A DNA stretch of 64,000 nucleotides from Stutzerimonas kunmingensis (GTDB lineage Bacteria > Pseudomonadota > Gammaproteobacteria > Pseudomonadales > Pseudomonadaceae). A program made the position numbers and the translations under genes. The notes beneath the pieces were generated by a model. It saw only the letters and a list, made by a program, of their open reading frames with translations, ran no database searches and had not been told where the DNA came from. The stretch covers positions 62,001 to 126,000 of the forward strand of contig NZ_PISM01000020.1 of NCBI RefSeq assembly GCF_002929225.1, in the 5' to 3' direction. Position 1 is the stretch's first letter, and each line of letters begins with the position of its first letter. This document shows positions 51,510-61,777 of this stretch, piece after piece.

Positions 51510-53003
51510 ATGCCCACCCTGACCCTCGCCGACTGGCAACAGCGTGCCCGCGACCTGCACATCGAAGGTCGCGCCTTTATCCAGGGTGAGTATTGCGCCG
51601 CGGTGGACGGCGGCCAGTTCGACTGCATCAGTCCGGTGGACGGGCGGGTGCTGGCGCAGGTCGCCAGCTGCGAGCAAGCCGACGCCGAGCGGGCGGTGGC
51701 CAGTGCCCGTGCCGCATTCGATGCCGGCAGCTGGTCGCGCCTGGCACCGGCCAAGCGCAAGGCGGTGCTGATCCGCTTTGCCGATCTGCTGGAAGACCAC
51801 CGCGAGGAGCTGGCGCTGCTGGAGACCCTCGACATGGGCAAGCCGATCGGCGACTCGCTGGCGGTGGACATTCCCGGTGCGGCGCGGGCGCTGCGCTGGA
51901 GCGGCGAGGCGATCGACAAGATCTACGACGAAGTGGCGGCCACGCCCCACGACCAGCTCGGCCTGGTCACCCGCGAGCCGGTCGGCGTGGTGGCGGCCAT
52001 CGTGCCGTGGAATTTCCCGCTGATGATGGCCTGCTGGAAGCTCGGCCCGGCGCTGGCCACCGGCAATTCGGTGGTGCTCAAGCCGTCCGAGAAGTCGCCG
52101 CTGACCGCCATCCGCATTGCCCAGCTGGCAATCGACGCCGGCATTCCGGTCGGCGTGCTCAACGTCCTGCCGGGCTACGGCCACACCGTCGGCAAGGCGC
52201 TGGCGCTGCACATGGACGTTGATACCCTGGTGTTCACCGGTTCCACGCGGGTCGCCAAGCAGCTGATGATCTATGCCGGCGAATCGAACATGAAGCGCGT
52301 CTGGCTGGAGGCCGGAGGCAAGAGCCCGAACATCGTCTTTGCCGACGCGCCAGACCTGCAGGCCGCAGCGCAAGCTGCGGCCGGCGCCATTGCCTTCAAC
52401 CAGGGCGAGGTCTGCACTGCTGGCTCGCGCCTGCTGGTGGAGCGTTCGATCAGGGAGCGCTTCCTGCCCATGGTGGTCGAGGCGCTCAAGGGCTGGAAGC
52501 CGGGCAATCCGCTGGATCCGGCGACCAACGTCGGCGCGTTGGTGGATACCCAGCAGCTGAACACCGTGCTCGGCTATATCGACGCTGGCCGTGAGGCCGG
52601 GGCGCAGGTGCTGATCGGCGGTCAGCGTACGCTGGAGGAAACCGGCGGACTGTATGTCGAGCCGACCATCTTCGATGGCGTCGACAATGCGATGAAGATC
52701 GCGCAGGAGGAAATTTTCGGTCCGGTGCTGTCGGTGATCACCTTCGACAGCGCCGAGGAAGCGATCGCGATCGCCAACGACACCCCCTATGGCCTGGCCG
52801 CGGCGGTGTGGACCGCCGACCTGTCCAAGGCGCACCGCACCGCCCGGGCGCTGCGCGCCGGCAGCGTGTGGGTCAACCAGTACGACGGCGGCGACATGAC
52901 CGCGCCGTTCGGCGGCTTCAAGCAGTCCGGCAACGGCCGCGACAAGTCGCTGCACGCCTTCGACAAGTACACCGAGCTGAAGGCGACCTGGATTCAGCTC
53001 TGA
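51510..53003 (+). CDS. Aldehyde dehydrogenase (PuuC/KauB-like)
   Basis: 497 residues, ATG 51510 with AGAGAGGA upstream. Catalytic Glu in WLEAGGKSPNIVFADAP and Cys in AFNQGEVCTAGSRLLVERS (about residue 302). The NAD part has VAAIVPWNFPLMMACWKLGPAL and FTGSTRVAKQLM. The C-terminus (VWVNQYDGGDMTAPFGGFKQSGNGRDKSLHAFDKYTELKATW) matches gamma-aminoaldehyde dehydrogenases of polyamine breakdown. Together with the divergent transaminase it suggests use of diamines or omega-amino acids as nutrients. Confidence 0.9.
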   Translation: MPTLTLADWQQRARDLHIEGRAFIQGEYCAAVDGGQFDCISPVDGRVLAQVASCEQADAERAVASARAAFDAGSWSRLAPAKRKAVLIRFADLLEDHREELALLETLDMGKPIGDSLAVDIPGAARALRWSGEAIDKIYDEVAATPHDQLGLVTREPVGVVAAIVPWNFPLMMACWKLGPALATGNSVVLKPSEKSPLTAIRIAQLAIDAGIPVGVLNVLPGYGHTVGKALALHMDVDTLVFTGSTRVAKQLMIYAGESNMKRVWLEAGGKSPNIVFADAPDLQAAAQAAAGAIAFNQGEVCTAGSRLLVERSIRERFLPMVVEALKGWKPGNPLDPATNVGALVDTQQLNTVLGYIDAGREAGAQVLIGGQRTLEETGGLYVEPTIFDGVDNAMKIAQEEIFGPVLSVITFDSAEEAIAIANDTPYGLAAAVWTADLSKAHRTARALRAGSVWVNQYDGGDMTAPFGGFKQSGNGRDKSLHAFDKYTELKATWIQL

Positions 53004-53009
53004 CGGCAT

Positions 53010-53092
53010 CCGTAGGGTGGATGTCGCTTTTTACATCCACCTTGTTGCACAGCCAGTGGATCGATGAAGCGTGATCCACCCTACGGTTTTTT
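53010..53092. repeat. Inverted repeat of the GTAGGGTGGA family, with T tract
   Basis: CCGTAGGGTGGAT (53010-53022) and ATCCACCCTACGG (53074-53086), followed by TTTTTT on the plus strand. The core is shared with the repeat at 39474-39516. It may also serve as terminator between converging genes. Confidence 0.75.
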
Positions 53093-53102
53093 GAGCGTTC
53101 AG

Positions 53103-54506
53103 CTAGCTTTGCCCCCACTGCCCGCTGCGGCGCATCGCGCCCCAGTGGTGCTTGCGTCGCGAGAACCATTGCCAGAGGCCACGACAGCGCCAGACGGTGT
53201 TCAGCTGGCGGTAGCCGAAGTTCTCCAGCACGGCCATCAGAAACAGCTGCAGCATGTCGCGCCGACGGCTGTAGACGCGGAACGACATGGTTTCCAGCAG
53301 CAGGCCGTTGACCGACAGCAGGATGCCCATGCCGATCGCCACCAGCAGGAAGGCCGCCAGCGCCGCGTAGGACACTGCGCCGAAGGCGAAGCCGGCGAGC
53401 ATGAAGCCGTAGCCGACCAGCTCGATCAGCGGGCCGATCCATTCGAACAGCGCCATGAACGGCCAGGCCAGCCAGCCTGGCGTGCCGCCACGCAGGCTGA
53501 AGGCTAGCCGGGCATGCCGACTCAGGCTTTCGGCCAGGCCGCGTTGCCAGCGGCTGCGCTGGCGGCCCAGGGTGCCGAGGTCTTCCGGGCATTCGGTCCA
53601 GCAGATCGGATCGGGCAGGTAGCGGATGCGGTAGGGGATGCGCTTCTCGCGGTGATAACGGTGCAGCCGCACCACCAGCTCCATGTCCTCGCCGACGGTA
53701 TCGGTGCGATAGCCGCCGACCGCCATCACCCGTTCGCGGTCGAACAGGCCAAAGGCGCCGGAGATGATCAGCACGGCGTTGAGCGGCGACCAGCCGAGAC
53801 GGCCGAAGAGAAACGCACGCAGGTATTCGACGATCTGGAAGCGCGCCAGCCAGTTGCGTGGCAACCCGGCCTGGATAAGAAAGCCGCCCCGCACCTGCGA
53901 GCCGTTGGCGATGCGCACGGTGCCGCCGGCGGCGATGGTGCGTTCGTCTTCGAGGAAGGGCTGCACCACGCGCAGCAGGCTGTCGCGCTGCAGGATCGAG
54001 TCGGCGTCGACACCGCAGAACAGGCCGTAGCGCGCGGCATTGATACCGGCATTCAACGCATCGGCCTTGCCGCCGTTGGCCTTGTCCACCACCCGCAGAT
54101 TGGCGTAGCGCCGTGAGCGATAGATTGCCGTCACCGGTTGATGGGCGACCGCCTGACGCAGCGGTTCGGGGTGCGGCACCAGGTCGAACTCCTCGATCAG
54201 CACGGCGAGGGTGTTGTCCTTCGAACCGTCATTGATCACCACGATCTCGAACTCGGGGTACTGCAGCTGCAGCATCGAGCGTACCGAGGTGCGGATGGTC
54301 GCTTCCTCGTTGAACGCCGGCATCAGCACCGACACCGGAGGCTCCACGCCCAGGTAGGGCGCCAGCTCGCCGATCTCGGCGCGTTGACGGATATAACTGG
54401 TCAGGCTCGCCATCGACAGTACGTTGAGCAGCAGGTACATGCCGTTGAGCAGCAGGAAATAGAGGATGAATGCGACCTGCAACCACCACAGCCAGGTATC
54501 GGTCAC
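53103..54506 (-). CDS. Membrane glycosyltransferase family 2
   Basis: 467 residues. One helix at the N-terminus (about 8-30), a GT-A catalytic domain (about 60-290), and three or four helices at the C-terminus. Motifs: VINDGSKDNT, CGVDADSIL, DRERVMAVGGY, and the processive-synthase motif QRSRWQRGL, as in PgaC/BcsA/HasA-type enzymes. It probably polymerises a polysaccharide and extrudes it across the inner membrane. It overlaps the HEAT-repeat gene by 4 bp and lies in the same run as an outer-membrane-type protein and signalling genes. Confidence 0.87.
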   Translation of the reverse strand: MTDTWLWWLQVAFILYFLLLNGMYLLLNVLSMASLTSYIRQRAEIGELAPYLGVEPPVSVLMPAFNEEATIRTSVRSMLQLQYPEFEIVVINDGSKDNTLAVLIEEFDLVPHPEPLRQAVAHQPVTAIYRSRRYANLRVVDKANGGKADALNAGINAARYGLFCGVDADSILQRDSLLRVVQPFLEDERTIAAGGTVRIANGSQVRGGFLIQAGLPRNWLARFQIVEYLRAFLFGRLGWSPLNAVLIISGAFGLFDRERVMAVGGYRTDTVGEDMELVVRLHRYHREKRIPYRIRYLPDPICWTECPEDLGTLGRQRSRWQRGLAESLSRHARLAFSLRGGTPGWLAWPFMALFEWIGPLIELVGYGFMLAGFAFGAVSYAALAAFLLVAIGMGILLSVNGLLLETMSFRVYSRRRDMLQLFLMAVLENFGYRQLNTVWRCRGLWQWFSRRKHHWGAMRRSGQWGQS

Positions 54507-55627
54507 CGGCGCACCTCCGCGATGGCGCGGCGCAGGGCGTCCTGGCCGTAACGATCGCGAACCTGTTCAAGCAAATGCTGCAGCCCCTCCAGCGTTGCGC
54601 CCGGCACCGCCGCCAGGCTGTCGGCCGCCGCCTGGCGCACCCACCAGCTGCTGTCCGATAGCAGCGGCAGGAACAGTTCGCTGTCTTCGCGGCGTGCCTG
54701 TTTGTGCAGCGCCTGCAGCGCCGCCAGACGCACGGTGTCCTGTTCATGCTGCAGGGCGCGTAGCAGGCGGTGGCGGTCGCGCGGGTCGCCGAGTTCGCAC
54801 AGGCAGCGCAGCGCTACCTGCAGATATTCCGCCGGTGCGCCTTCGTCCAGCCGGGCACGGGCCCAAGGCGCGGCGTGGCGGGGATCGCCCTGCACGAGCA
54901 GGGGAACCAGACGCTCGCGACGCGGATCCTCCGAGGAGGACAGCACGATCAGCAGCGGCGTGGTCACGGCCTGTTCGCCAGCCTGCTGGCAGAGACTGAT
55001 CAGCCGCGGCAGTGCCCAGTCGGGGCGATTCACCGCCGCTGGCAGGATCAGCGCCATGGCTTTGCTGGCGTCCATCGCCACCAGGGTCTGGGCGGCGGAG
55101 AGGGCGACGATGGAGTTGCGGCTGAGCAAGAGCGACTGTACTGCGTCCCAGTGTGTCGGTTCAGCCAGATGGCGCAGGCAGGTCAGGCCGATCAGCTTGC
55201 TGCGCACCCGCCCGCGCAGCAGGTTCAGGGCCTGGCGGTCCATGCCCAGGGCGATCAGGGCGCGGTTCATGCGCTCGCGGGCGGCGCCGCGCAGCTGCAG
55301 CTGGGTGCGGTTCCACTGCAGCAGGAACCACAGCTGCCGCCGCCTCGGCAGCGGTGCATGGCTGGGCGGGAGTTCGTCGCTCAAGCTGCAGAGGGCGAAG
55401 AAGGGCCGCCACTGTTCGTTGAACTGCTGCCGGCGTACGGTGCGCCGGCGTGATACCTCACCGAGCAGAAGCACCTGCAGCAACACCAGCACGGTCAGTG
55501 TGCCGAGGCCGAGGGCGCAGTACAGCGCCAGTTGCAGCATGCGGTCTTCCGGCCAGAGCTGCGTCCAGGCGTTGGCCAGTGCTTCGCACAGCCAGGGCGG
55601 ACAGCGCGCCAGCCATTCAGAAAGCAT
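54503..55627 (-). CDS. HEAT-repeat protein with N-terminal membrane anchor
   Basis: 374 residues. A membrane helix (about 33-53, LALYCALGLGTLTVLVLLQVLLLG) is followed by a cytoplasmic alpha-helical region. HEAT-type repeats are clear near the C-terminus (DRHRLLRALQHEQDTVRLAALQALHKQ, FLPLLSDSSWWVRQAAADSLAAV). Probably a scaffold for the glycosyltransferase, whose gene overlaps its stop by 4 bp. It overlaps the YaiO-like gene by 11 bp. Confidence 0.75.
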   Translation of the reverse strand: MLSEWLARCPPWLCEALANAWTQLWPEDRMLQLALYCALGLGTLTVLVLLQVLLLGEVSRRRTVRRQQFNEQWRPFFALCSLSDELPPSHAPLPRRRQLWFLLQWNRTQLQLRGAARERMNRALIALGMDRQALNLLRGRVRSKLIGLTCLRHLAEPTHWDAVQSLLLSRNSIVALSAAQTLVAMDASKAMALILPAAVNRPDWALPRLISLCQQAGEQAVTTPLLIVLSSSEDPRRERLVPLLVQGDPRHAAPWARARLDEGAPAEYLQVALRCLCELGDPRDRHRLLRALQHEQDTVRLAALQALHKQARREDSELFLPLLSDSSWWVRQAAADSLAAVPGATLEGLQHLLEQVRDRYGQDALRRAIAEVRR

Positions 55628-56753
55628 GACGCAGGCCGAGCTGCAGCCATTGCCGGTCGTAGTAGCTGCCCTGCTGGTGATGGCCGATCTCCCAGCTCAG
55701 CGCCCAGCGGCTGTCGAACCAGTGGCGACCTTGCAGGCTGATGGCGCGCACGTCGCTGGTGATCAGCTGCTGTTCCTCCACCGCTTCTTCCTCGCCGACG
55801 GTCAGGCGCAGGCCGGCGTAGCTCAGGCCCTGGTAGTAGTAGTCCAGTGCCAGGTCATGGCCGATCGGCGTGCCGGCGTTGGCGACGTCGGTGACGTTCA
55901 AGGTGTAGCCGGCGCGCCAGGCATTCCAGTAGCGCTCGGCGCTCAGCGCCAGGCGGTCGACCCGGGTCGTCTCGTATTCGGTGCGACGGACACTGACGGC
56001 GCCGAGGTAGCCGCCCGGTAGCCGCCGCTGCAGGCGCAGATCGGCATGCCACTCGGGAAGGAAATAGGGCGACGGCTGGTAGCCGACCTCCGGTTGCAGG
56101 GTCCAGTTCTCGTCCAGCGCAATGACGGCGCCGGCTTCGACGCCTTCGTCCCACTCGCCGAAGCGTTGCTCGCGTGTCAGCGCGCCATACCAGCCGAGAC
56201 TCTCCGGTTTCGTCGAGGCGTAGTCCAGGCGCTGGCTGCGCCAGTTGTCAAAGCCGCTGTCGAGCCAGTCCTGGCGAGCGGATATTTCCAGTTCGTGGCG
56301 TCGCCTGGTCGCGGCGTCGACCACCGGCACGGGCGCCGCTGCGGTGCTGGGCACGGTCAGCGCAGCACGGGCCTGCTGGATCACCTGCTGCACCTCGGCA
56401 TAGTCCGGCGCGAGCTGGGCGGCGCGCTCGAGCGATTCCAGCGCCCGTTGCGGATGACCAGCCCAGAGTAGCGCCTGGCCCTCGCCGAGCAGATAGTCGG
56501 CGTTGTCCGGCTGTTGCTGCAGCAGGCGGCGATAGATCGGCAGCGCCTGTTCAGGGCGGCCTTGCCAGCTCAATACGCGGGCTAGCAGGAACTGCGCCGC
56601 GGTGTCGTCCGGCTGCCCGGCCAGATGCGCCCGAAGTGTGGCTTCGGCCGCGTCCAGTTGTTGCGCCTGGACCTGCCGCTCGGCGGTAGCGACGTCCGCC
56701 AGCGCCGCACCGCAAGGCAGCGCCAGGGCAAGCAGCATGGCCGCTCGCTTCAT
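55617..56753 (-). CDS. YaiO-family TPR and outer-membrane beta-barrel protein
   Basis: 378 residues. Signal peptide (about 1-19, cleavage after AALA), then TPR repeats (about 22-135: LDAAEATLRAHLAGQPDDTAAQFLLARVLSWQGRPEQALPIYRRLLQQ and the next unit), then a domain of alternating strands (about 155-378) ending in LQLGLRHAF with a terminal Phe, as in outer-membrane barrels of the YaiO type. It may guide the polymer made by the glycosyltransferase through the outer membrane. It overlaps its neighbours by 11 and 4 bp. Confidence 0.82.
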   Translation of the reverse strand: MKRAAMLLALALPCGAALADVATAERQVQAQQLDAAEATLRAHLAGQPDDTAAQFLLARVLSWQGRPEQALPIYRRLLQQQPDNADYLLGEGQALLWAGHPQRALESLERAAQLAPDYAEVQQVIQQARAALTVPSTAAAPVPVVDAATRRRHELEISARQDWLDSGFDNWRSQRLDYASTKPESLGWYGALTREQRFGEWDEGVEAGAVIALDENWTLQPEVGYQPSPYFLPEWHADLRLQRRLPGGYLGAVSVRRTEYETTRVDRLALSAERYWNAWRAGYTLNVTDVANAGTPIGHDLALDYYYQGLSYAGLRLTVGEEEAVEEQQLITSDVRAISLQGRHWFDSRWALSWEIGHHQQGSYYDRQWLQLGLRHAF

Positions 56754-57139
56754 CGGCGGCCCCTCAGCAGACGGCGGATGCGCGCCAGCAGTTCTTCCGG
56801 CTGGAACGGCTTGGTCACGTAGTCGTCGGCGCCGAGTTCCAGCGCTCGGACGATGTCCACTTCACGGGCCTTGGCCGTCAGCATCAGCACCGGCACGCTG
56901 TCCCAGCCGGGCTGCGCCCGCAGCCGTTCGATGAGTTCCAGGCCATCATGGTAGGGCAGCATGATGTCCATCAGCGTCAGGTCCGGCGGCTCGCTCTGGG
57001 CGAAGTACTCCAGTGCCTGCCGCCCATCGGCGGCGTGGTCGACCACGAAGCCGTGACGTTCGAGCATGTAGCGGATGAGAAAGGCGATGTCCTCTTCGTC
57101 TTCCACCATGAGAATGCGTTTGCTGGCGGATTCGCTCAT
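56750..57139 (-). CDS. Single-domain response regulator
   Basis: 129 residues, a receiver only: acidic pair in ILMVEDEEDIAF, phospho-acceptor Asp in DLTLMDIMLPYHDG, Thr in VLMLTAKAREVD, Lys in YVTKPFQPEELLARIRRLL. No output domain. It overlaps the kinase gene upstream and the YaiO-like gene downstream by 4 bp each, so it is made together with the export machinery. Confidence 0.87.
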   Translation of the reverse strand: MSESASKRILMVEDEEDIAFLIRYMLERHGFVVDHAADGRQALEYFAQSEPPDLTLMDIMLPYHDGLELIERLRAQPGWDSVPVLMLTAKAREVDIVRALELGADDYVTKPFQPEELLARIRRLLRGRR

Positions 57140-60007
57140 GGGTGAGCCTCGTCGTTTTCGTGTGTGTGCCCCGGCGGCCAGTGTTGCAGCAGGTGCTGGA
57201 TCAGCCTGGCCAGCTCATCGCCGTCGTGACGGGATTTCACCAGTTGGCGCAGCGCCAGGCGGTCGTCCTGAATCGGGGTGTCGAGCGCGGAAAAGATGAT
57301 CACCGGCGGCGGTGGGACGCTCTGCGCCAGCTGGTCGAACAGCTCGGTGCCCTGGCCGTCCGGCAGCATCAGGTCGATGATCGCCAGGTCGAAGGTTTGT
57401 GCCGCGATCAGCTCGCGCGCGTCGTGCAGCGTCGCGGCGCCGGAAAGATCGACATCGAGCGCGGCGATCTGCCTGGCCAGCAGCACCCGCAGGTCGTCGT
57501 CATCCTCGACGTGCAGGATGCGCGGTTTGTGCCCGCCGAGCTGCAGACAGGCGCGGATCACGTCCATGACCCGCGAGGGGTCGATCGGTTTGTGCAGCCA
57601 GTCGATCACGCCTACCGCGCCGCCGCGCAGCGTGCCGTCGTCATCATCGCGGCGCTGCGGCTGCAGGCTGACGATCAGCACCGGCAGGTTGCGGTAGTTG
57701 TGCTGGCTGCGCAGGCTCTGCAGGAAGGCCGCGCTGTTTTCGTCATCCAGCGCCGGGCTGAGGGTCAGTGCCTCGATGTCGAACTGCTGCAACAGCCGGC
57801 GTGCCTCGGCTGCGGTGCCGCTGATCAAGGTCGCGTAGCCATGCTGCTGCAGCGCCGCGGCCAGCTGCTCGGCCGCATGGGTGTCCGGCTCGAGGATGAG
57901 GATCAACGCAGCATTGTCAGGCTGGGTTGCTCTGGCTGGCGGCGTAGTGGGGCGCTGCAGCGGCGCCGCGGATCGCACCTCCAGCGGCAGCTGCAGCCAG
58001 AAGCGCGAGCCGTGACCTTCCTGGGAGTCGAAACCGATCTGTCCGTGCATCTGCTGCACCAGCGAGCGGGTGATCGCCAGTCCCAGCCCGGTGCCGCCGC
58101 GCTGGCGGGCGTCGGAGGAATCGGCCTGGGCGAAGCGCTCGAAGATGCGCCCACGGAAAGCCTCGGGAATCCCCGGCCCCTGATCCTGTACGCCGAGTTC
58201 CAGCACGTTGTCATGGTGACGTAGATCGACCGTCACGCTGCCGCCGGCGGGGGAATGCTTGATCGCGTTGGACAGCAGGTTGGCCATCACCTGGGCGAAG
58301 CGGTCGGGGTCGACCATCGCTTCGCTCGACAGCGACTCATCGGCGCCCACCAGCCTGAGATTGACGTCGTAGTCGCGGGCGTACGGCTGGATATCCGACA
58401 GCGCCTGCTGCACCAGCGCGCGCACGTCATGATGGCCGAAGTTGAAGGCCAGGCGTCCGGCTTCGAGTTTTTCGATGTCGAGGATGTCGTTGATCAGGCG
58501 CACCAGGCGTTCGCTGTTCTTGTGAGCGATATCCAGCAGCGGGCGGGCGTCGTCGCCGATATGTCCGGCAATGCCTCCGATCAGCATACCGAGGGCGCCG
58601 CGGATGGCGGTCAGCGGCGTGCGCAGTTCGTGGCTGACCGTCGAGATGAATTCCGTTTTCATCCATGCGTCGGCGCAGGGAGATGTCCACCGCCACCGTG
58701 ACCACATGACAGGTACGTGTCGAGATCCGCAGCGGGCGCTTGACCACCTGGAACCAGTGCTCCGCGCCATGGGCATCGGTCAGCGCGACCTCGGTGCTGC
58801 GCAGATCGCCGCTGCCTCCCGCCAGTTCGGCCAGCTCTTCGTCACCCAGCAGCAGCGGTTGCAGCCGCACGGCAGACGGCACCTCGTCGGGGCGGCGCTG
58901 CTCGATGTCCTGCGGGCGCACGTCCAGCAGGGCCGCGAGCGCCGAATTGCAGAGCAGGAAACGACCCTGGGCGTCGCGAACGAAGATCAGGTTCTCGTCG
59001 GTGTCGACCACGCGGCGGAGAAAGACCTGCTGGTCATGCAGGCTGTCGCGGTTGCGCTGCAGTTCGCTGACGTCGCGCGCGATGGCCAGATGATCGCCCA
59101 GCCCGGTGGGCGTCAGACGAACCTCGAAGGTGCGCTGGGTCTGCAGCTCGCACCAGGTCTTCTGGCGCAGTGCGCCCTCGTCGGTCTGATTGAGCAGCTC
59201 GATGAGCAAGGGTTCGATCGCTTCCGGCGGCGGTGCGCGGCGCGGGGTGCCTCGCGAAATGCTCGACACCTGCTGCCGCTCATCGACCGCGTAGAGGTGG
59301 TCCGGGATGGCCTGCAGCAGCGCCCCGAGGCGTGCCTCGCCGGCTTGGGCGCTGCGGGCGAGCTGCTGGCGAATCTGCAGATTCCGCTGCAAGGCCCAGA
59401 AGGCCGCCAGAAACAGCCCGATCACCACCAGCGTGCCGATCAGTGCCAGTTGCTGCGCGCGCTCGGTGGTGCGTGCCACGGCTGCGCTGGCGGCGGCCAG
59501 GTGGCTGCGCTCGTGCTGCTCGACGGCGTTGAGCAGTGCGCGCAGGCGGTCCATCAGCAGGTGCCCGCCGGCCTCGCGCAGACGCTCCACGGCAGCCTGC
59601 AGCCCGGCCTCGCGGCGGGTCTGCATGTTGCCGGCGGCTACTTCGAGGCGGTCGGCGATGGTCGCATCGAGGGTCCGGAACCAGCGTCGGTCGGGATAAT
59701 CACGTCCTTCGACCTGGCGCTGCAGGCTGCGTCGGTTGCCTTCAAGCTGTCTGAGGCCACGTTCGTAGGGTTCGAGATAGGTGGGGTCGCCGGTGAGGAT
59801 GAAACCGCGCGAACCGGTTTCGATGTCCTGTAACGAAGAAAAGATCGCCTGGACCGAGGTGATGATTTCCAGGCTGTGGCTGACCGAGCGATTGGTCTGC
59901 AACAGCGCTTCCTGCGTGCGCTTGCCTTGCCAGCCAAGCGCGGCGAGCAACAGGAACGCAGCGAGAAATGCGATTGAATGCCAACCGACCGCGAGTCTTG
60001 CGGGCAA
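57136..60007 (-). pseudogene. CHASE3-PAS-PAS-histidine kinase-REC-REC, broken by a frameshift
   Basis: Two overlapping frames make one protein. Frame 1 from 60007: membrane helix, CHASE3 sensor (LLQTNRSVSHSLEIITSVQAIF to about residue 190), second helix, two PAS units, ending VAVDISLRRRM near 58670. Frame 2 resumes at once with MKTEFISTVSHELRTPLTAIRG (from 58662), then the ATPase domain (GTGLGLAITRSL) and two receivers (the last with LAIIDLMLPDGQGTELF), to 57136. Relatives have two or three residues between RRRM and MKTEF, so a 2- or 5-nt loss is the likely cause. Frame 2 has its own ATG but no ribosome site, so a separate soluble kinase is possible but less likely. Confidence 0.75.
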
Positions 60008-60139
60008 ACCGGACTCCTTCCGACGGGGATGACTGCACAGAATCCCCCGGTTGCCTCGCTACAGCGTGATCACCGGGATGAACTGAGTATAGTCAGACCT
60101 GCTCGGGCCACAGCCGTTCGCCGCCGAAGGTGCCGGTAC

Positions 60140-61777
60140 TCAGCGCTGGGCGATCTGCACCTGGTTGCGGCCATTGTGCTTGGCCACGTACAGCGCCTGG
60201 TCGGCATGCTCGAGCAGCAGGCCGGAGGCGCTGTGGCCGTCGGTCTCGCAGATGCCGGCACTGAAGGTCACGCGGAATTCCTGGTCGCCGGCATTGAAGC
60301 TCAGCGCGGCGAAGCGCACGCGGATTTCGTCGAAAATGCGTCGGGCCTGCAGGGCCGAGCATTCGGGCAACACGGCGACGAACTCCTCGCCACCGTAGCG
60401 GCCGAGGCTGTCGATACGCCGCAGACGCTGGCGCAGCAGGTTGGCCAGGGCGCGGATCACGTTGTCGCCGGCGGCGTGCCCGTAGGTATCGTTGATCTGC
60501 TTGAAATGATCGAGGTCGAGCATCACCACGCTGGCGGGTTTGCCGGTGCGGGTGGTGCGCTGCACTTCCAACGCCAGCTGTTCCTTGATATCGGCGTGCT
60601 TGAGCAGGCCGGTCAGGCTGTCGCGGGCCAGCGCCGTACTCAGCGAGCGCGCACGCTGGGCGTGGGAATACACCGCGGCGACCAGCGCGGTATCGCTGAT
60701 CGGTTTTGTGATGAAATCGTCGCCGGCCTTGAGCAGTGCGGCCATCTGCCGGTGGGTATCGGTCTCGGCGGAAAGGTAGATGATCGTCACCCGCAGCCAT
60801 TCGTCATGCAGGCGGATCATCTGCGCCAGCTCTGGCCCCGAGCAGTCCGGCATGTTGACGTCCAGCAGCAGTACCTCGGGGTTGAAGCTGCGCATGGTCT
60901 CCAGTACGCGGGTCGGCTCGGTGAGGATCTGCACCTGCATCTGCGCGTTGCGCAGCACCAGGCTGTAGCGTGCCGCCAGCTCGGCGTCGTCATCGACGAT
61001 CAGCACACGGAAGGGTTCGCCCTGCTGGCGATCGCGGCAGCGCTCCAGGCTGTTCTCCAGCTGGGTGATATCCAGCGGACGGACGAAGAAGCCCTGCGCA
61101 CCGGCGCGTACCGCGGCCAACTGGCTGGTGAAATCGGCATGGTCGTGGATGACCAGCAGCGGTAGTGGTTGCTCGAGGCCTTGCTGCAGAGCGGTCAGCG
61201 CCTCGAAATCGCCTTCTTGTTCCACGCTGACGATCAGCGCGTCGGGCAGTTCATCGGCCACGGCCTCTTGCAATGCGGCGAAGTTGGGCCACTGGCTGAC
61301 CAGATAACCGAAGTTGCGCAGGGTCACCGCCATGCTGGCGCCCGCGACCGGATCGGCCTTCATCAGGTAGATGCGACAGCCGGGTGCAGGCTCCTCGTGG
61401 TGCTCGGGCAGTTCCGCCGCGCCGTCGCGTTCCTGGCCGGGGGTTTCGCTGGCCAACTGCAGCACCGCGCGGGCGAAGGCTTCGGCCGCGCGGCTGCCGG
61501 GCTTGGCCGAATCCAGCCAGCGATCGGCGCGCTGCTCCAGCTGCCTGGCGCGCTCCCCGAGCTTGGCGAAGCCGAAGGTGCCGGCGGCACCGGCCAGCCG
61601 ATGCAGGCGCTCGCGGATGCTCAGCATCACCAGCCGACGGCTGGCGGTGGCACGGGTCTGCTGCAGGTCCTGGGCGAGCGCGGCGAGGTCGGTCAGGTCG
61701 GCCTGCAGGCGCTCGCCGAACTGCTGTTCCAGCTGCGCCAGCTGCTCCTGCAGCACCAGGCGGGTGCGATCATCCAT
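60140..61777 (-). CDS. Hpt-REC-REC-GGDEF protein (diguanylate cyclase)
   Basis: 545 residues from ATG 61777, which overlaps the receiver gene upstream by 8 bp. The N-terminal helical part has an Hpt-like LSIRERLHRLAGAAGTFGFAKLG (phospho-His). A degenerate receiver comes next (CRIYLMKADPVAG, lacking the acidic pair and the central Asp), followed by a full receiver (VLIVDDDAELA, LLLDVNMPDCSG). The C-terminus has a GGDEF domain with DLDHFKQINDTYGHAAGD and RYGGEEFVAVLPE, an active-type site. An inhibitory RxxD is not obvious. It should make cyclic-di-GMP under phosphorelay control. Confidence 0.9.
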   Translation of the reverse strand: MDDRTRLVLQEQLAQLEQQFGERLQADLTDLAALAQDLQQTRATASRRLVMLSIRERLHRLAGAAGTFGFAKLGERARQLEQRADRWLDSAKPGSRAAEAFARAVLQLASETPGQERDGAAELPEHHEEPAPGCRIYLMKADPVAGASMAVTLRNFGYLVSQWPNFAALQEAVADELPDALIVSVEQEGDFEALTALQQGLEQPLPLLVIHDHADFTSQLAAVRAGAQGFFVRPLDITQLENSLERCRDRQQGEPFRVLIVDDDAELAARYSLVLRNAQMQVQILTEPTRVLETMRSFNPEVLLLDVNMPDCSGPELAQMIRLHDEWLRVTIIYLSAETDTHRQMAALLKAGDDFITKPISDTALVAAVYSHAQRARSLSTALARDSLTGLLKHADIKEQLALEVQRTTRTGKPASVVMLDLDHFKQINDTYGHAAGDNVIRALANLLRQRLRRIDSLGRYGGEEFVAVLPECSALQARRIFDEIRVRFAALSFNAGDQEFRVTFSAGICETDGHSASGLLLEHADQALYVAKHNGRNQVQIAQR

